Shown: piece after piece, positions 45,964-57,582 of the stretch | Numbering within the stretch: position 1 is the first letter of the stretch | Layout of the letters: each line of letters begins with the position of its first letter | From: Ophiobolus disseminans | Taxonomy: Eukaryota > Ascomycota > Dothideomycetes > Pleosporales > Phaeosphaeriaceae | Assembly (NCBI GenBank): GCA_010093685.1 | Contig: MU006216.1 | Coordinates: forward strand, 1,687,065-1,751,064 | Reading direction: 5' to 3' | DNA length: 64,000 bases | Notes under the pieces: generated by a model | The model's input: only the letters and a program-made list of their open reading frames with translations | What the model was told of the DNA's origin: nothing | Database searches by the model: none | Program-made: the position numbers and the translations under genes

Positions 45964-46684
45964 TTCCTGGGGTGAACTAGAATGACAAGGTTAAGAGGCA
46001 TCCCGCGATCGTCGAGGAGCTCAGGTGGGAGTTAACTCAAAAGTATCTGTTTCTTCGTCGGAGTTGTTCATTACTTTAGTCTAGTACTAAGTGCCAAATT
46101 AGGACAAACAGTGTGAAAGACGATCAATACGACGACAGCAGCTACTTATATGGTATGTTGACTCGCCCTTTCCAAGGCGTGATTGCCTGATTGATAGTAA
46201 ATAAGGAATGATACATTTGGCAAACGAGTATTCTGCATTCTGTTACTTTAGATTTACCTCGAGACTTGCAAGGAGTAGCTGTCTAAGAGTGAAGGCTTCG
46301 ATAATAAAGTGGTGCACTTGAAGTTCTCAAGCTGGATACGCAATTCTCATCCCCAGTACTGTCGGATGAAGCAGTGTTGTTATTGATGGAACAGGATGAT
46401 GAATTAGCGTGAGATGACGGGGTCTTTGAACAGCATGAGATATCTTGCAGCGACAAAGCACTTGACGCTACTTGGTAGTGCCCGCGTCTAGTTTATGTTG
46501 TGAGATTCACGACACGTGATCCCGCGTGCGTTTGCACAGCAACCAAATCAGTATAGTAACAACAACAAAACAACAACAACAACAACAACAACATCAACGC
46601 TTCGAAGTTGTACAGCAATATATGCTCTGAACCCATTCATGACGCATATTTTCACCATCTCAAGCCGCCACAACAACCACCAAA
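45964..46684. other. Spacer with an AAC microsatellite
   Basis: No further NRPS sequence was recognised here, so the synthetase is truncated at its 5' side. An AAC repeat lies near the start of the next gene. Confidence 0.5.
46561..46592 (+). repeat. (AAC)n microsatellite
   Basis: About ten AAC/CAA units with one interruption, roughly 95 bp before the ATG at 46685. It is probably in the 5' leader. Confidence 0.85.
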
Positions 46685-47524
46685 ATGGGCAACATCTTCA
46701 CAACTCCAAAGCCCGAGGAAAGCGTCAACTCAGCACAATCCCACAGCGATCCCGATGACTGCGATGGTCTCGGCACCTTGGGCTGCCTTCCCCGCGAGTT
46801 ACGCAACATCATCTACGATTTCGCTCTCGAATACGCTGAATCCGACGCTCAGCTCGTGCCAATTTGTGGCTTGTCCTTTGTCCAAGCCGTTGCAGTGGAT
46901 GATCTGAAGAAGAAGAAAATCGACATCTCGCTTTGGAAGAACATCGGTTACCAAAACAGCATCACCATCCTACCATCCCTTCTCTCTGTCTCAGTCGCCC
47001 TTTGTTGCGAAGCCATGTCAATCGCGCTTCCGAAATATCAAATCATCATCACAAGCGGTCGAGTTGCTCACGACCTCTTTGGCTTCCAGGAGACGGTCCC
47101 GGACAACCGCTTCGCTTGTGTGAAGGATCTACTCCTCGGCGAAATGCAGCGCTTCGATACCATCCAATCTCTACATTTCCAGCTCTTGGAGCGCTGCTCA
47201 ACTCTCAAACACATCACTATTACTATATCTGCGAAGCAGATCTATCGAAATGTCAGCAACTTTCTTGCTATCATGACTGCGCCGGAGATTGTGAAGGAAT
47301 ATCAGCTAACGAAGTTTTTGGCTTGCAGTACTCTACAAAGGATCACCCTGAAAGCCTTGCATATCGGCACTATACAGACAGGTGCAACATGTGATGAGTT
47401 CGTTCACCAAAAGATCGCGTTTGAGGACTTGAAAATCTTATTGTGGAAGGAGTGCAAAGAAGCAAAGCGTGACATCACGGTCGAGGTTGAGTGGCACGCA
47501 GGTATTGTGTGTGGTCGTGGTTAA
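46685..47524 (+). CDS. Uncharacterised protein with F-box-like N-terminal motif
   Basis: Intronless, 279 aa. ATG at 46685 follows an adenine-rich leader. An acidic, Ser-rich start is followed by LGCLPRELRNIIYDFALEYA, the 'LPxELRNxIYxxAL' motif found at the start of very many Dothideomycete proteins of unknown function, some annotated as F-box or DUF7730-like. The rest is a mixed alpha/beta protein with SLLSVSVALCCEAM (where these families often have 'LLxvcxqi..Ea') and LKHITITISAK. If F-box-like, it could link a substrate to a Skp1-Cullin ubiquitin ligase, but the motif alone does not show that. The sequence MGNIF at the very start could permit N-myristoylation (Gly2). The frame is intact. 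Confidence 0.65.
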   Translation: MGNIFTTPKPEESVNSAQSHSDPDDCDGLGTLGCLPRELRNIIYDFALEYAESDAQLVPICGLSFVQAVAVDDLKKKKIDISLWKNIGYQNSITILPSLLSVSVALCCEAMSIALPKYQIIITSGRVAHDLFGFQETVPDNRFACVKDLLLGEMQRFDTIQSLHFQLLERCSTLKHITITISAKQIYRNVSNFLAIMTAPEIVKEYQLTKFLACSTLQRITLKALHIGTIQTGATCDEFVHQKIAFEDLKILLWKECKEAKRDITVEVEWHAGIVCGRG

Positions 47525-47731
47525 TTTCGAGGGTGGTATATGGGACAGTCCCGGTTATCAAGAGCTGAGTAAGAGATTACAAGATAGGAAGAGTTTGTAG
47601 TGTATTAAAGAATGGAGTTGTGGGGATAATCAACGTACCACAACAGAAAAAAAACTACCTATGACCTGCCACGGGTAAGATCCATCGCAGCGCTTGCTCC
47701 AGATCATACCATGTCTTCTGTCGTCTTTCGC

Positions 47732-48069
47732 CTAAATGTCTTCGGCACTTGCCAGTGCATCCTGCGTCGCACCACCCGCATGCTCAGTATCATCAAGTGT
47801 GCTACATATTTTGTTAGCTAGATCCCTCGTTCGGCGTCGCAAGGTATAGGTGCCACATACTTGTCGCACTTGGTTTCCTCCATGACCCATAGCGTCGCAA
47901 TGAAATCGAGATCACGCCGCTTCATGGTCGAGTCATCTGTAATCTTCACAGAGGTGGTTCGCCACGTGATGTTGGACCGTCGTCGCCTGCTGGGAAGCCC
48001 CGCCATAACTCTGCTTGGGATATATACAGGAGATGGCTTGGCCAGAACTGACGTGTATGAGCGAGACAT
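47732..48069 (-). CDS. Small uncharacterised basic protein
   Basis: Exons on the minus strand: 48069-47861 and 47801-47732, joined over a 59-nt GT-AG intron (donor GTATGT), giving 92 aa. Start is ATG 48069 (MSRSYTSVLAKPSP). The N-terminal half is Arg-rich (LPSRRRRSNITWRTT). The middle (STMKRRDLDFIATLWVMEET) could form a helix, and the tail is acidic and Ala-rich. I recognise no family. The call rests on the clean splice join in frame and the length of the open frame. It is convergent with the gene ending at 47524. Confidence 0.42.
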
Positions 48070-49368
48070 CGCGATTATTGGTCGATGATGTGTGCGCGGT
48101 GAAGCGGGGTTTTGTTGGTGTAGAGAACTGGTCGTTTAACGGTCGAGGTCGCAGAGAGAGTTCCAAAGCAGAGACTGAGAGTCTTAAGGAGATGTTGCGA
48201 AGTTTTTTTTAGGCACAGTACCACAAAAGATGCGCTGTCACGCCCGCGCCGTGTAATAGGAAATGCAATGCTCAGCCTCGTTCGGCCCCTACCCACTGTC
48301 ATATATATACACATATGTCTGAAGCACCAGCCCCGCCTCACAACTCATTGCATGCTCAACAACTGTACATCCAATTCTTTTTCGAGAACACCGGTGGTAT
48401 TGACGTTGGTGTTGGGTGCACGAACGTAATATGTGCGGCTCGAATTTGGCAATTCCAACTGCGTGCTGACGGTCCATACTTTAGCCTGTAGTGGCTCAGA
48501 CCAGTGAGGATAAACAGGAGTGTTCAACCAATGTTTACGCATCCAATTTCTACGTCTGTAGTCATCTCAACATGAATTGTTGGGATAGAATGACCGTGTT
48601 GGTATGACGCGGGTGAGATCTGTAAGTGTCAGTCGCAACTTCAATCTATACTGCTATCCCACAATACAATACGTTCCACTTCTATGTTTCCAGAGGCTTA
48701 ATCAATGGTAAAATGCTACAGTTATCTCTTATCGCTGTCGAGGTCATGTTAAGGAAAGACTGGTTGGTACGCTTGAATTGGCTTCAGCTGTCTAGCACTG
48801 TAACCATGTGAAGCATATTGCAGCGAAGGCAGTTTCCAACATGTGCCTTGTGTCGACGCCTCACTTTTGATGCGATAGTTGGTCCCCTCGTCTATTTCGC
48901 ACCAAAAGAGATGTTACCGGACGGTAGGATAGCAGCGCTAAGCTTTCAGGTATCGCGTAGCCCAAACATTATGGAAGTCCTAATGGCTGGATAAATAGGA
49001 AGACAATACTAGCTACGAATGAAAAGCGTTCGTAGGCGAGTGTGCAGCAAGAGGATGAGGGAGGGTGGAAGTTGCCAAGCCTGCAGGCCCGCATTCCGGG
49101 CAGCCGCCGATCGTGAGGCTCTTTCCTCACCCACCGATTTGTACAAACTTTACGATTGTGCCTCATCCACGTCACACTCGATGCACCGCTGTTTATATAA
49201 GGACATGGAATACATTATTATGAACTTAGGAGCCTGTCCGATACGTCGGAAAAGGAGGATACGTACCCCAAACGCCACGGCGACGGCTAGCGAATCAGGG
49301 GAGATCGCGACGCCAACGCTTATGAAAGTCAATGTCATTAGATCATCATTCAAGGCGACTCTTCTCGC
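48070..49368. other. Intergenic stretch, nothing recognised
   Basis: Holds the upstream region of the small basic protein and the 3' flank of the glycosyltransferase. Several short frames are open, but none has family features. Confidence 0.45.
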
Positions 49369-50697
49369 TCAAGCCTTGACTTTCTCATCCTGCTCTTCCA
49401 GGATGAACTTCCACATTACTTCTGCCGCTGCCTTCGCGCCGTCCATTGAGTTCAGGGTCTCCGCCAGCATTCGCGCCTTCGCCGCATAGGTTGGATCCTT
49501 CAAAACCGCAAGCACGGTTGACCGTATATGCTTGGCCTTCCAGAATTGTTTTTGTACTCGAATTCCTGCTCCGGCATTCATCGCATTGTCCAAGTTCGTC
49601 TGCTGTTCCACTTGCAATGCCACACCCACGAGCGGCTTCCCGGCAGCCAATGCGCACTGGACTGTACCCTGGCCTCCGTGGGTAATGATGATGTCTGCCA
49701 GAGCATTGGCCGCTGGTGCTGAAATGAAACGATCTGTGATGAGAAGACGTGGGTCTCCGGCTGCGATCTCGTTGGCCTTGTCGATCGAGCAGATGGATTT
49801 TGACGCCAGAACAACAGCGTTCCAGTCGTCCGCGGGATTTAGCTTTAGCGCCTTGATCGCCTCGAAGAGGAACTCTTCAGTTCCAGAACTACCCATGGTT
49901 ACCAGTATGGACGCGCCGGGGCCTTTGGTCAAATGAGTGGCGATGTCGTCGTCGAGCTTCGCATCGTTACCAGCGTACAACGGACCAGTCAAGACAATGT
50001 TCTTGGGGATAAGATGCAGATACTCTTGGTGGAAGATGGGGTGATCGTTGACGAGGTTGAGGTCTGCCATGTTCATATCGAACAGAGAGATGGGTCCCTT
50101 GGTTGGCCAACCACAAGCTGCAGCCGCCGCACCGAGACGCTTTTGTGTGAAGATGGGCGCTTTTATCATCAATCCGCTAGCCCACCATGCCAGTCTTTGC
50201 CGAATCGGTCGTGGGAGCCTTGTGAAGAGTGGCATCATGTCTGGCAAGTCGCGCACGAGGCCATGCGCGAATGCTCCAGGATGCAGCGGCACCGGCAAGA
50301 AGTTGATCGTTCGGATTCCAAGCAAGCGTGCAGCGATTGATGCTGGCGCCCACATGCCATGGAAGACGATGTCCGGCTTGAGGTCTCGGAACGCAGCCAG
50401 CTGGCCTTCTATGAATGTTTTCGCGATCTCTTCTGAGCCGAAGAACTCTGGCCAATCCCAGCCTAGATCGTGGGCTACCGATATTCCTTTCACACGTGGC
50501 TGAGCAGGAACGATATTGAATCCAGCATCCGTGATCTGGTATTCAAACCGCGAACCGCACGACAAAAAGTCAATCTTGAGCTCGAGGCCAGGTGGACACA
50601 TGTCCCGCAAAGCAATCGCCATCGCAATAGCTCGAGTTGTGTCACCGGCATCCTGCCACGCAACGCTGAGTACGATATGAACGGAGTTGGGTGCCAT
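49369..50697 (-). CDS. Family 1 UDP-glycosyltransferase
   Basis: Transfers a sugar from a UDP donor to a small acceptor in the cytosol, such as a sterol, phenolic or secondary metabolite. I chose ATG 50697 (442 aa) because the Rossmann start VHIVLSVAWQDAGDTTRA follows at once; an in-frame ATG at 50847 would add 50 residues of unusual sequence. The first half binds the acceptor (FHGMWAPASIAARLLGI). The second half carries the donor site: LVTMGSSGTEE, then THGGQGTVQCALAAGKPLVG and LQVEQQTNLDN, a variant of the GT1 signature HGG-G-T-x-E-x-L. The form resembles macrolide glycosyltransferases more than plant UGTs. A DHA2 exporter lies 1.3 kb upstream on the same strand, which would suit a conjugate-and-export detoxification pair. 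The frame is intact. Confidence 0.86.
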   Translation of the reverse strand: MAPNSVHIVLSVAWQDAGDTTRAIAMAIALRDMCPPGLELKIDFLSCGSRFEYQITDAGFNIVPAQPRVKGISVAHDLGWDWPEFFGSEEIAKTFIEGQLAAFRDLKPDIVFHGMWAPASIAARLLGIRTINFLPVPLHPGAFAHGLVRDLPDMMPLFTRLPRPIRQRLAWWASGLMIKAPIFTQKRLGAAAAACGWPTKGPISLFDMNMADLNLVNDHPIFHQEYLHLIPKNIVLTGPLYAGNDAKLDDDIATHLTKGPGASILVTMGSSGTEEFLFEAIKALKLNPADDWNAVVLASKSICSIDKANEIAAGDPRLLITDRFISAPAANALADIIITHGGQGTVQCALAAGKPLVGVALQVEQQTNLDNAMNAGAGIRVQKQFWKAKHIRSTVLAVLKDPTYAAKARMLAETLNSMDGAKAAAEVMWKFILEEQDEKVKA

Positions 50698-51974
50698 GGC
50701 GTGAGGAGTTGGTCGGTCGCCAAAAATCAGATTGTGGACGTTGAATGGCAAGAAATGAGGTTCTTGCACGGTAGGGAGGTTGCTAAATATGTTCCAATCC
50801 GGTGTTCCGCTCACAGTGGTAGGAAGGTTTTGCTTGAGCGCCTTCATGCACAATCCCGCTGCAACCCAACAGCTGAATTGTATCTGTACGACTTTAGTTC
50901 ATCCCCTCTATCTCCGACGCCGATGTCACTTGCTCAAGTCGACACATGCCGTGTAGCTTCAAGCAATGCAACCCGACTTTGCCTTGATCAACAAGGATCC
51001 GTTATTCCGAAGGATGATAATAGTCGATGGCCTCCCATACTAGTCGCTATTCTTGGATGCAATCCTATCTACGTCCAATGCGCAGCAAGCGTCGGCAAGG
51101 AATATCGTGGGGAACCGTACGAAAAAAGAACTGTTACGACCTGAACTACACCACGGTGGCCACTAGGTTCGTATCGCTGATCGTATCGTACCCGATGAAG
51201 GCCTATTGACCGATACCAAATGAACAAAATCTCTATGGGACCCACAAGTCAGGACAGCATCAATTTGTGCATAAGCCGTCCTCCTCAATTGGTGGTTTTG
51301 AGCTCGTTGTTACGATAGTTCCCCCAATTATAGGCGGCTCTGAAAAGATCAGCGCTGTATCTGCGAGACAACGGCGATGTCAGCGCCGAGGCTCGGAAGG
51401 CTGGCCAATACGACAACACCACCGACTTTGACGACGGCGATCTTGTCACCGCACTCAACCAGGTAATGTATGCAGGAGCCTGCAGGAGTACGCATGATCG
51501 CGAAGCATCGCACAATCGACCCGCTTTTTACGTCGAGTGAGGCGTTGTCGCGAAGGACTCAAGGAAAGCTTGTGGCTGGTGAATTAAGTGGTGATCGACA
51601 TGCTGGAATGTTGATCCCAGAAATTGCTTGTTCTCCCAAAGCCGACGTGGGTGGATTGCCCGATGCTGTCTTGCAACCTGGAAAGTCAAAATAGCACCCC
51701 AACGATGAAATAGCTGCATGGGTACGAGTTCAACCATATTGCTCAAAAACGTCAAGCGGCCATTGGCTACGTATCTATCCCGGTTCAACCAGGACGTATA
51801 ATCGACGCTGTAGTACGAGAGCTCAGGAACGGTGACGCATCACTCTACCTGTTCTTAATCTCAAAACTCAACTATTAGTACACAGCCCCGGCCCGGCACC
51901 CGTTTCGTGCAGTACGACATCAAAGAACGGCATCATGTTCATTTGTTAGACTAGCTATACCAACGCCGCTGACC
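50698..51974. other. Spacer between glycosyltransferase and DHA2 exporter
   Basis: No intact gene. At about 51330-51456 on the plus strand, a frame reads coding-like (ALYLRDNGDVSAEARKAG, then TTDFDDGDLVTALNQ) and ends at a GTAATG donor-like site, but it has no start and no partner exon. It may be a leftover exon of a lost gene of unknown family. Confidence 0.4.
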
Positions 51975-54342
51975 TTATTTGGGAGACCGTAGTTCATTGC
52001 GGAGGTCGGGATTCACCTTAGCCGTCAAATACGAGGAGAAGTGACCACTGCTTCGATACAACTTTTTCCACGCAGGCGCTGGTGGAGCAAGAGCTGGCTC
52101 CACAGTCTCTGAGTGCTGCGACGAGGTGGATGGTCGCTCACACACACCATCAGGGTCCGTCTTCATTTCGCCATGTTCCGCTCTCTCTTCATCTATTGCT
52201 GCAGGAGCCTGGGTCGGTCCTTGCTTGTCCTTTACGCTCCGCCATTCCATGCCGAGAGCAGCCGGAACAGCCAAACATGCCACGATCAGTGCCGCGAAGA
52301 AAGTTCCCTTTGTGAGTGAATTGTTATAGGCTTCGAGCACGTTTAGTAAAAGGGCGGCTGGAACTTTACTGGCAAGGTCCGTGGCGCCTCCTTCCAAAAT
52401 GTGCTTTGGATCGATCCCTTCAATACGCTGCAAGCCACTTGAGAATTTGTCGATGTACAAATTCTGGCCGACAGCTGTGAAGACTGCGCCTCCAAGGGTT
52501 TGGCACAAGGAACTATATCACAAAGCATACGTCAGTAGTTGTTTCTCAGTCACTATGCGTTCAAACTTACAGCACAGCAGTTCCCGTAGGAACATCTTGT
52601 CTCGGAAGAACGATCTGCACGGCCAAATTGGGGTGCTGCATGGTGCAGCCGACTCCAAGTCCCAAGATTACTTGGTATCCAATCCACATGGAGCTGCTGG
52701 TCTCCATATTCCAAGTCGTGATGAGGCCCGTACCTACTGCCATCAAGCTTGACCCAATAATCATGAATGGTGTATAGTAACCGATTTTCTGCGTCAGACC
52801 GCCAGACATGATGGAGCCGACCACGACCGAGAGTACGAGCGGAATAGTGTTGATGCCGGATTGCATCGCGGAGACTTCTTTGATGGCCTGAAACCAAAGC
52901 GGTATGTAGATGGAGACCGTCAGCATGGTCGCGCCGACACAGAACTGGGACGCGCCACCGAACGCTACGCTTCGCTGGAAGAGAACACGGGCCGGCACTG
53001 TTGCTGTGGTGTTTCGCGTGAGATACTGCCACACGATGAATGCTACAAACAGCACCGCAAATACTACCAAAAGTGCGATCATTTGGGGCGAGCTCCAAGC
53101 ATAGTCTGCTGCGCCCCATTCCAGGGCTAGCAGCAGACAGGTTATAGCTGGCAAGAAAAGTATCGTCCCAAGGGGATCCATGTTCTTGAACGTATCCTTC
53201 CAGTTGGCCAACTTTGGCTTCTTCTCGTCCAGCTTCAGCAGAAAGACAACGACGAGGATCGTAAGCCCTCCCAGTGGTAGATTTACATAGAAACACCATC
53301 TCCAGGTCGCTTTGCTGCCGGTAAAAGCACCTCCTAGCAGTGGTCCTGCAACACTCGCAACTCCAAAGCATGCACCAAAGAGGCCTTGCAGCAAAGGTCG
53401 GCGATGCAGCGGTACAGTGTTGAGCATGATCAGGATCGCGCCTGTGAAGATGCCACTGCTTCCCAGGCCTGCAATTGCTCTTCCGACAATCAACATTGTG
53501 CTGTTCTGCGCGGCACCACACACTGCGCTTCCGGCTTCGAAGAGGAATATGCCAGACAAAAAGACAGGCTTGGTAGGGAAGAAGGTGTATATACGGCCGT
53601 ACAGCAGGATAAAGCCAGCAGACGTGAGCATATACGAGCTCCCGTACCAGCCAATGTCACCGATGCTGTTGAACTGATTCGTGATGGCCGGGATAGCAGG
53701 TCCGATGATCGTCCTGTCGAGCGCAACGAGGAAAATGGAGATGTACAGCGACACCATTATCACTGCTGTTTTTGCCGCCGAGGGGTAGATTGGTGGCTTC
53801 TCCATCTCGTCGCACTGATCTTCTGGTGCGATCGGGGATGTTGGCTCTTTTTCTGCTGATTGCGCGTTTCGCAGGTGGCTCTTCGCACTGATGTGCTTGT
53901 CCTTCGCCTTCACTAAGCTGATGGCTGAATCCGTAACTCCATCCCGCGTAGGTCGCGAAAAGCTCGAACGCTTCGATGTGCGGTATGAGTCCAACATTTC
54001 AGACACATGGTCGCTTCTTTCTGAGTATTCCGATGGCCGCCGTCGTCTATCCTTAGTCGACATATCGTCCATCTCCAAAGTCGATTGAGAAGCCATGGAT
54101 GTGGTACTAAACCCGCGCGGACGGATTCGATCGAGATCTTCTTGCCGCAGGGATTTTGTTGAGTATGTGTCCGTGGATCTTCTGTAGTTCGATGGTGGCC
54201 GCGAAAACGCTTCGTCGCAGTCTTCTACAAGGTCCGCAATAATTTCCGCAATCAAGTCCCGGTCATCCTGGTGTTCTTGACCTACTGCCCCCGGCTCCGG
54301 CGCCATGCGAAGCGAATTCGTTGAGCGCGATGCTGCCGCCAT
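51975..54342 (-). CDS. MFS drug efflux transporter, DHA2 family (14 TM)
   Basis: Proton-driven exporter in the plasma membrane; the family includes toxin and azole pumps. Exons on the minus strand: 54342-52571 and 52512-51975, giving 769 aa, with a 58-nt GT-AG intron. Residues 1-190 form an unusually long Ser/Arg/Asp-rich cytosolic extension. TM1 begins at about 190 (AVIMVSLYISIFLVALDRTI), including the DHA2 motif LDRTIIGPAIPAI. IGWYGSSYMLTSAGFILLYG, GRAIAGLGSSGIFTGAI and VASVAGPLLGGAFTG follow. The last TM precedes a charged tail of about 80 residues. A DHA2 pump is usually around 550 aa, so both ends are extended. A second Met at residue 13 is an alternative start. The neighbouring glycosyltransferase supports a detoxification role, but this is inference. 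The frame is intact. Confidence 0.9.
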
Positions 54343-56161
54343 CTTCGATGTGCCCGGTTCGGATGTCGAATCTCCAAGGATCGCGTATGCAATGTTTAAT
54401 CAATATCGATTGGCCGTGCGTCGTGAAGGAGAACTAAAACATGCAGACGCGAAGGATGAAGTGCGAATGCCGTTAGCAAGCATTAGAGGTTTAGATAAGG
54501 AGGCATCTCTACACCACGATGCATACGCAGCAAGGCTTAGAAAGAGCAAAGTCAGACGGTTGGCGGCCTTCCGACGCACGAATTTGTGATCATCAAGGAC
54601 TGAGGGTCGGCGCGCACAGGTTGTGGACGCCCGATGTTGCGCAGCTGTAGGCGTACAATCTATCAATAGTCTGTCCACCCCACCCCAAGGCTCCCAGACC
54701 TGTGCATGGCAAAGTACTCCGTACGCAGGCATGCATATCACATCTCGTGTTCTGCTGCGCGATGCGGTTGATACGCATGTCAGCCGGGAATTGCTCTGGG
54801 GAGCCGGTGGCGTACCGCCGATCACAAACAGCCGTGCCAGCTGAACACCACCTGCAGGGCGCGATAATGTAATACGTGTATGGCGCGGCTTAAAATGCAT
54901 GTCTAGTGCTTGAGCAGGTTGGCGATATTGATAAGGGGTCCGCGCCGGACGCAACTTTCCGATGTGTGTAAAGGGAAAGAGGGGACAGCGCGTGCGCAAG
55001 CGGGCTAGCAGTTTTTGTGGTATACGCCAACGCTCTCATTGCAGCTCCGCAAAACCTTTCTAGTCATCATTAGTTCAGTCAAGCTCCGGCACAAAGCAAG
55101 TTCGGTGACTTCCACTTGCATTAGACAATCTTTGAAGCGCTTGTATACGGTACAAAACCGAGGTCCACTCTCGCTACTAACCTGATCATTAAATGGTACC
55201 GACTTCGGGACGGTGAACTCGAACCTCTGAGAAAAATCTTTGCGTCCGTTTGGACATACATATCAACCACCAGGGTATCGTACCCGTCTAGGTAGAGACC
55301 GTTCGGTTTCAGAAGTGAATGGTCGGGTTCTTTGTATGGCTCTACTTTCTTCGGTGTGCTAACGGTGTGAAGTCCATCTGGGCACGACTGCGCCCAACTC
55401 TAATGTGACCAAAGAGGAGATGGACTAATCTTCATGCTCCGCCGACCCGAGCTTCTAATATGCGCGCTCTCACCAGGTTGGCGGGCTTTCTTTCGCATTG
55501 CTCTCTTCGACCGAACATTAGAAGATCCAGATATGATTTGTTCGAGTCTGGCTCCTCCTCGAAAACCTGATATCGGACTTTTGCACGCTCGCAGCAAGCA
55601 ATAGCAATGCAGATTCAGTGCCATGGGCGTACACGTTTAGTGCGCTTGGAATAGCTAGGCGACCGCTTCAAAACGTACCGAGAAACACAATATGCGACGC
55701 CGTGCCGAACACCGTGGTTAACATTACGAGGTTTCTGGGTGGAGGATGTGGGCACTGGATGAGTGTACAGCTTCGGAGACGGGATATCTCAGATGAATTG
55801 GTCATGTGGGCAGCCTGGGAGCAGTAGACGCAGTCGAGAGTGAAGCCTAGGAATGAATATAACTTTGGAAGTGGGTTTCTCTTGCTGTCACGGTGTTGTG
55901 GCGAGAGGTACCTTGTAAGCAATCCCGTACATCAAACTAAAGGACTGTTGAAAGAAGGACAAAATAAATGCTCACGGTTCAATCTCCCAAGTAATGATAT
56001 TGATACTTCGAGTTTAGTTGCCTTCGAACTTGTATTATATCTTCAGATCCCACAAGTATTTCCAATGATCATGAAGACACAAGCCCATCTCCAACCCGGA
56101 AAGACCCAGAAGTAGCAGCAGCAAACGCCGAAAGCCCACCCTGCTCCCCTCGCAGACCTCC
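54343..56161. other. Intergenic stretch, nothing recognised
   Basis: 1.8 kb upstream of the DHA2 gene and downstream of the twin-CX3C gene. No frame with domain features was seen. Confidence 0.45.
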
Positions 56162-56708
56162 CTAGATTGAGTAGTAATCTTTCTGGCAGTTCCAAACGCA
56201 CTTGTAGAGGATTTTGCCCTTTTTCTTCTGAGCCTTTTCTCCGAGGTCCCCAAACTCCTCCAGGCATTCCCGCATGCACGCGGTGGGGAAGACAATGCTA
56301 TTCGATAGCTGCTGCACTCCAGAGGTAGTGTCCTCATCTTCGTCATCTTCGGCAGTGGGTTTCGGCTTCTTCTTCTTCTTTTTCTTCTTCGTCTTCTGCG
56401 CGTCTCGCGATAGCTGGGGCATCACGCCTGAGACGGGGGTGGGTTCGTCCCTGGGCAGCTTGGATCATTAGGGGAGTGTGCAGTGGGGGCTTGGGGGTGG
56501 CTTACTTCGAGTGGAACAGGATTCACGGGTAGCACAGGAGGCAAGGTTGGATTTGCACTGGAGGCGACGGCGGTGACATCTTGGGCTGGTGCAGCTAGCG
56601 TGGCGCCAGCAACGGCGCCGACAATTAACATCCTAGTGAACCTAAAAGATTACGGACGGAGTTGGTGATTGTGCCAGGCTGAACATAAACATGTATGACT
56701 TGCCTCAT
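56162..56708 (-). CDS. Small secreted protein with poly-Lys tract and twin CX3C motif
   Basis: Proposed exons on the minus strand: 56708-56704 (only ATG AG), 56632-56506, 56458-56162, giving 142 aa. The first intron starts GCAAGT, a GC-AG intron that splits codon 2; the second is a 47-nt GT-AG intron with a CTAAT branch. The hydrophobic start MRMLIVGAVAGATLAAPA looks like a signal peptide. A Pro/Val linker, a run of ten lysines broken once by Thr (KTKKKKKKKK) and an acidic patch (EDDEDED) follow. The C-terminal 40 residues carry four cysteines as CMREC and CVWNC, spaced CX3C-X21-CX3C (residues 105, 109, 131, 135). That pattern allows a disulfide-tied helical hairpin as in alpha-hairpinins; Tim9/10-type proteins share the spacing type but lack a signal peptide. 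No family is recognised. An alternative model starts at ATG 56631 with the first intron in the 5' UTR. Confidence 0.62.
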
Positions 56709-57582
56709 ATTTGAGGTGGAATGTTGAACAGATGATTCCAACGTTGGGACGAAAACGATGTGACTTGCGAGTATGCACGCGACTGCTAGGTATTTAATCC
56801 ATTTCGCTCGGGTTAAAGCGTTTACATCGAGTGAAGCGTTGTGCATTGTCTAGTCAGCTTGCGTAATCGGTGCCCTAGGAACCGTATATCAGAAAGTGGC
56901 TATTGCATGGGCGAAGTGGGTTTGTGGCATCCGAAGAATCGACTCCGAACGGTCCAGCAACAATAGCACTCATCTAAGTATCGAGGGGCATTTTGGGAGA
57001 CTATTCACCGCAGTGAGAACATGGCCTAGCTTTTTCATTCCAGGGAGCCGAAACTCAAGTAAGTTAGTCACAATGTTATTGCTAAAGTCATCACGTTGGT
57101 AGATAATGTTTGCTTTTAAAGATTATACCTCATGGTCACATAGTGCCTCCCATCTACACGGCTTTCACGAACAGACAGGATTTCGCGTTTATCTCAATGA
57201 TTGAAATGCCCCCAGTACTATTTTTGAAGCTGCCTACTTCATGACCTCGGGACGCAATCCAAGAAGCAATCGAGATCTATAGTCGTGGGTTCACTGGTGA
57301 CCGTGCTAGTAGAAGTAGACACAACGACTTTGGGCTTCGTGGGGACTCCGTTATTTGTGGGAACATTTCTCTCCGTGATTCTGAGTCCGACGGCGACAAT
57401 CTTGGTAAATAACGACCTTGGGCTTCGTGGGATTCAAGATCGAGTCTGGGTTCTCAAGATTTTCCGTCTGCTTTTCTGCTCCTGATTCATTTCCTTCCGG
57501 TTCATTGGGCTGTCCTGCTTGATCTGGTACAAGATCGTCGACGTCGTTCTCCTCTGCCTTCTTTTCATCTTCAACTTCTTGT
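56709..57582. other. Spacer containing an open acidic frame
   Basis: On the minus strand, about 57572 down to 57350, a frame is open and rich in Glu, Asp and Lys (QEVEDEKKAEENDVDDL). It may be the displaced C-terminal part of the small secreted-protein gene that now stops at 57583. A tandem-like repetition of a CCCACGAAGCCCAA-type word occurs twice within it. Confidence 0.35.

Noticed and set aside
56506..56632. A Cys/Arg-rich alternative reading frame (start CRRRCWRHASC) in the secreted-protein gene, reachable with a GT donor four bases downstream
   Set aside because: It is a frame-shifted reading of Ala/Val-rich codons, the donor is weaker, and the frame ends without a plausible domain. 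The hydrophobic signal frame fits better.
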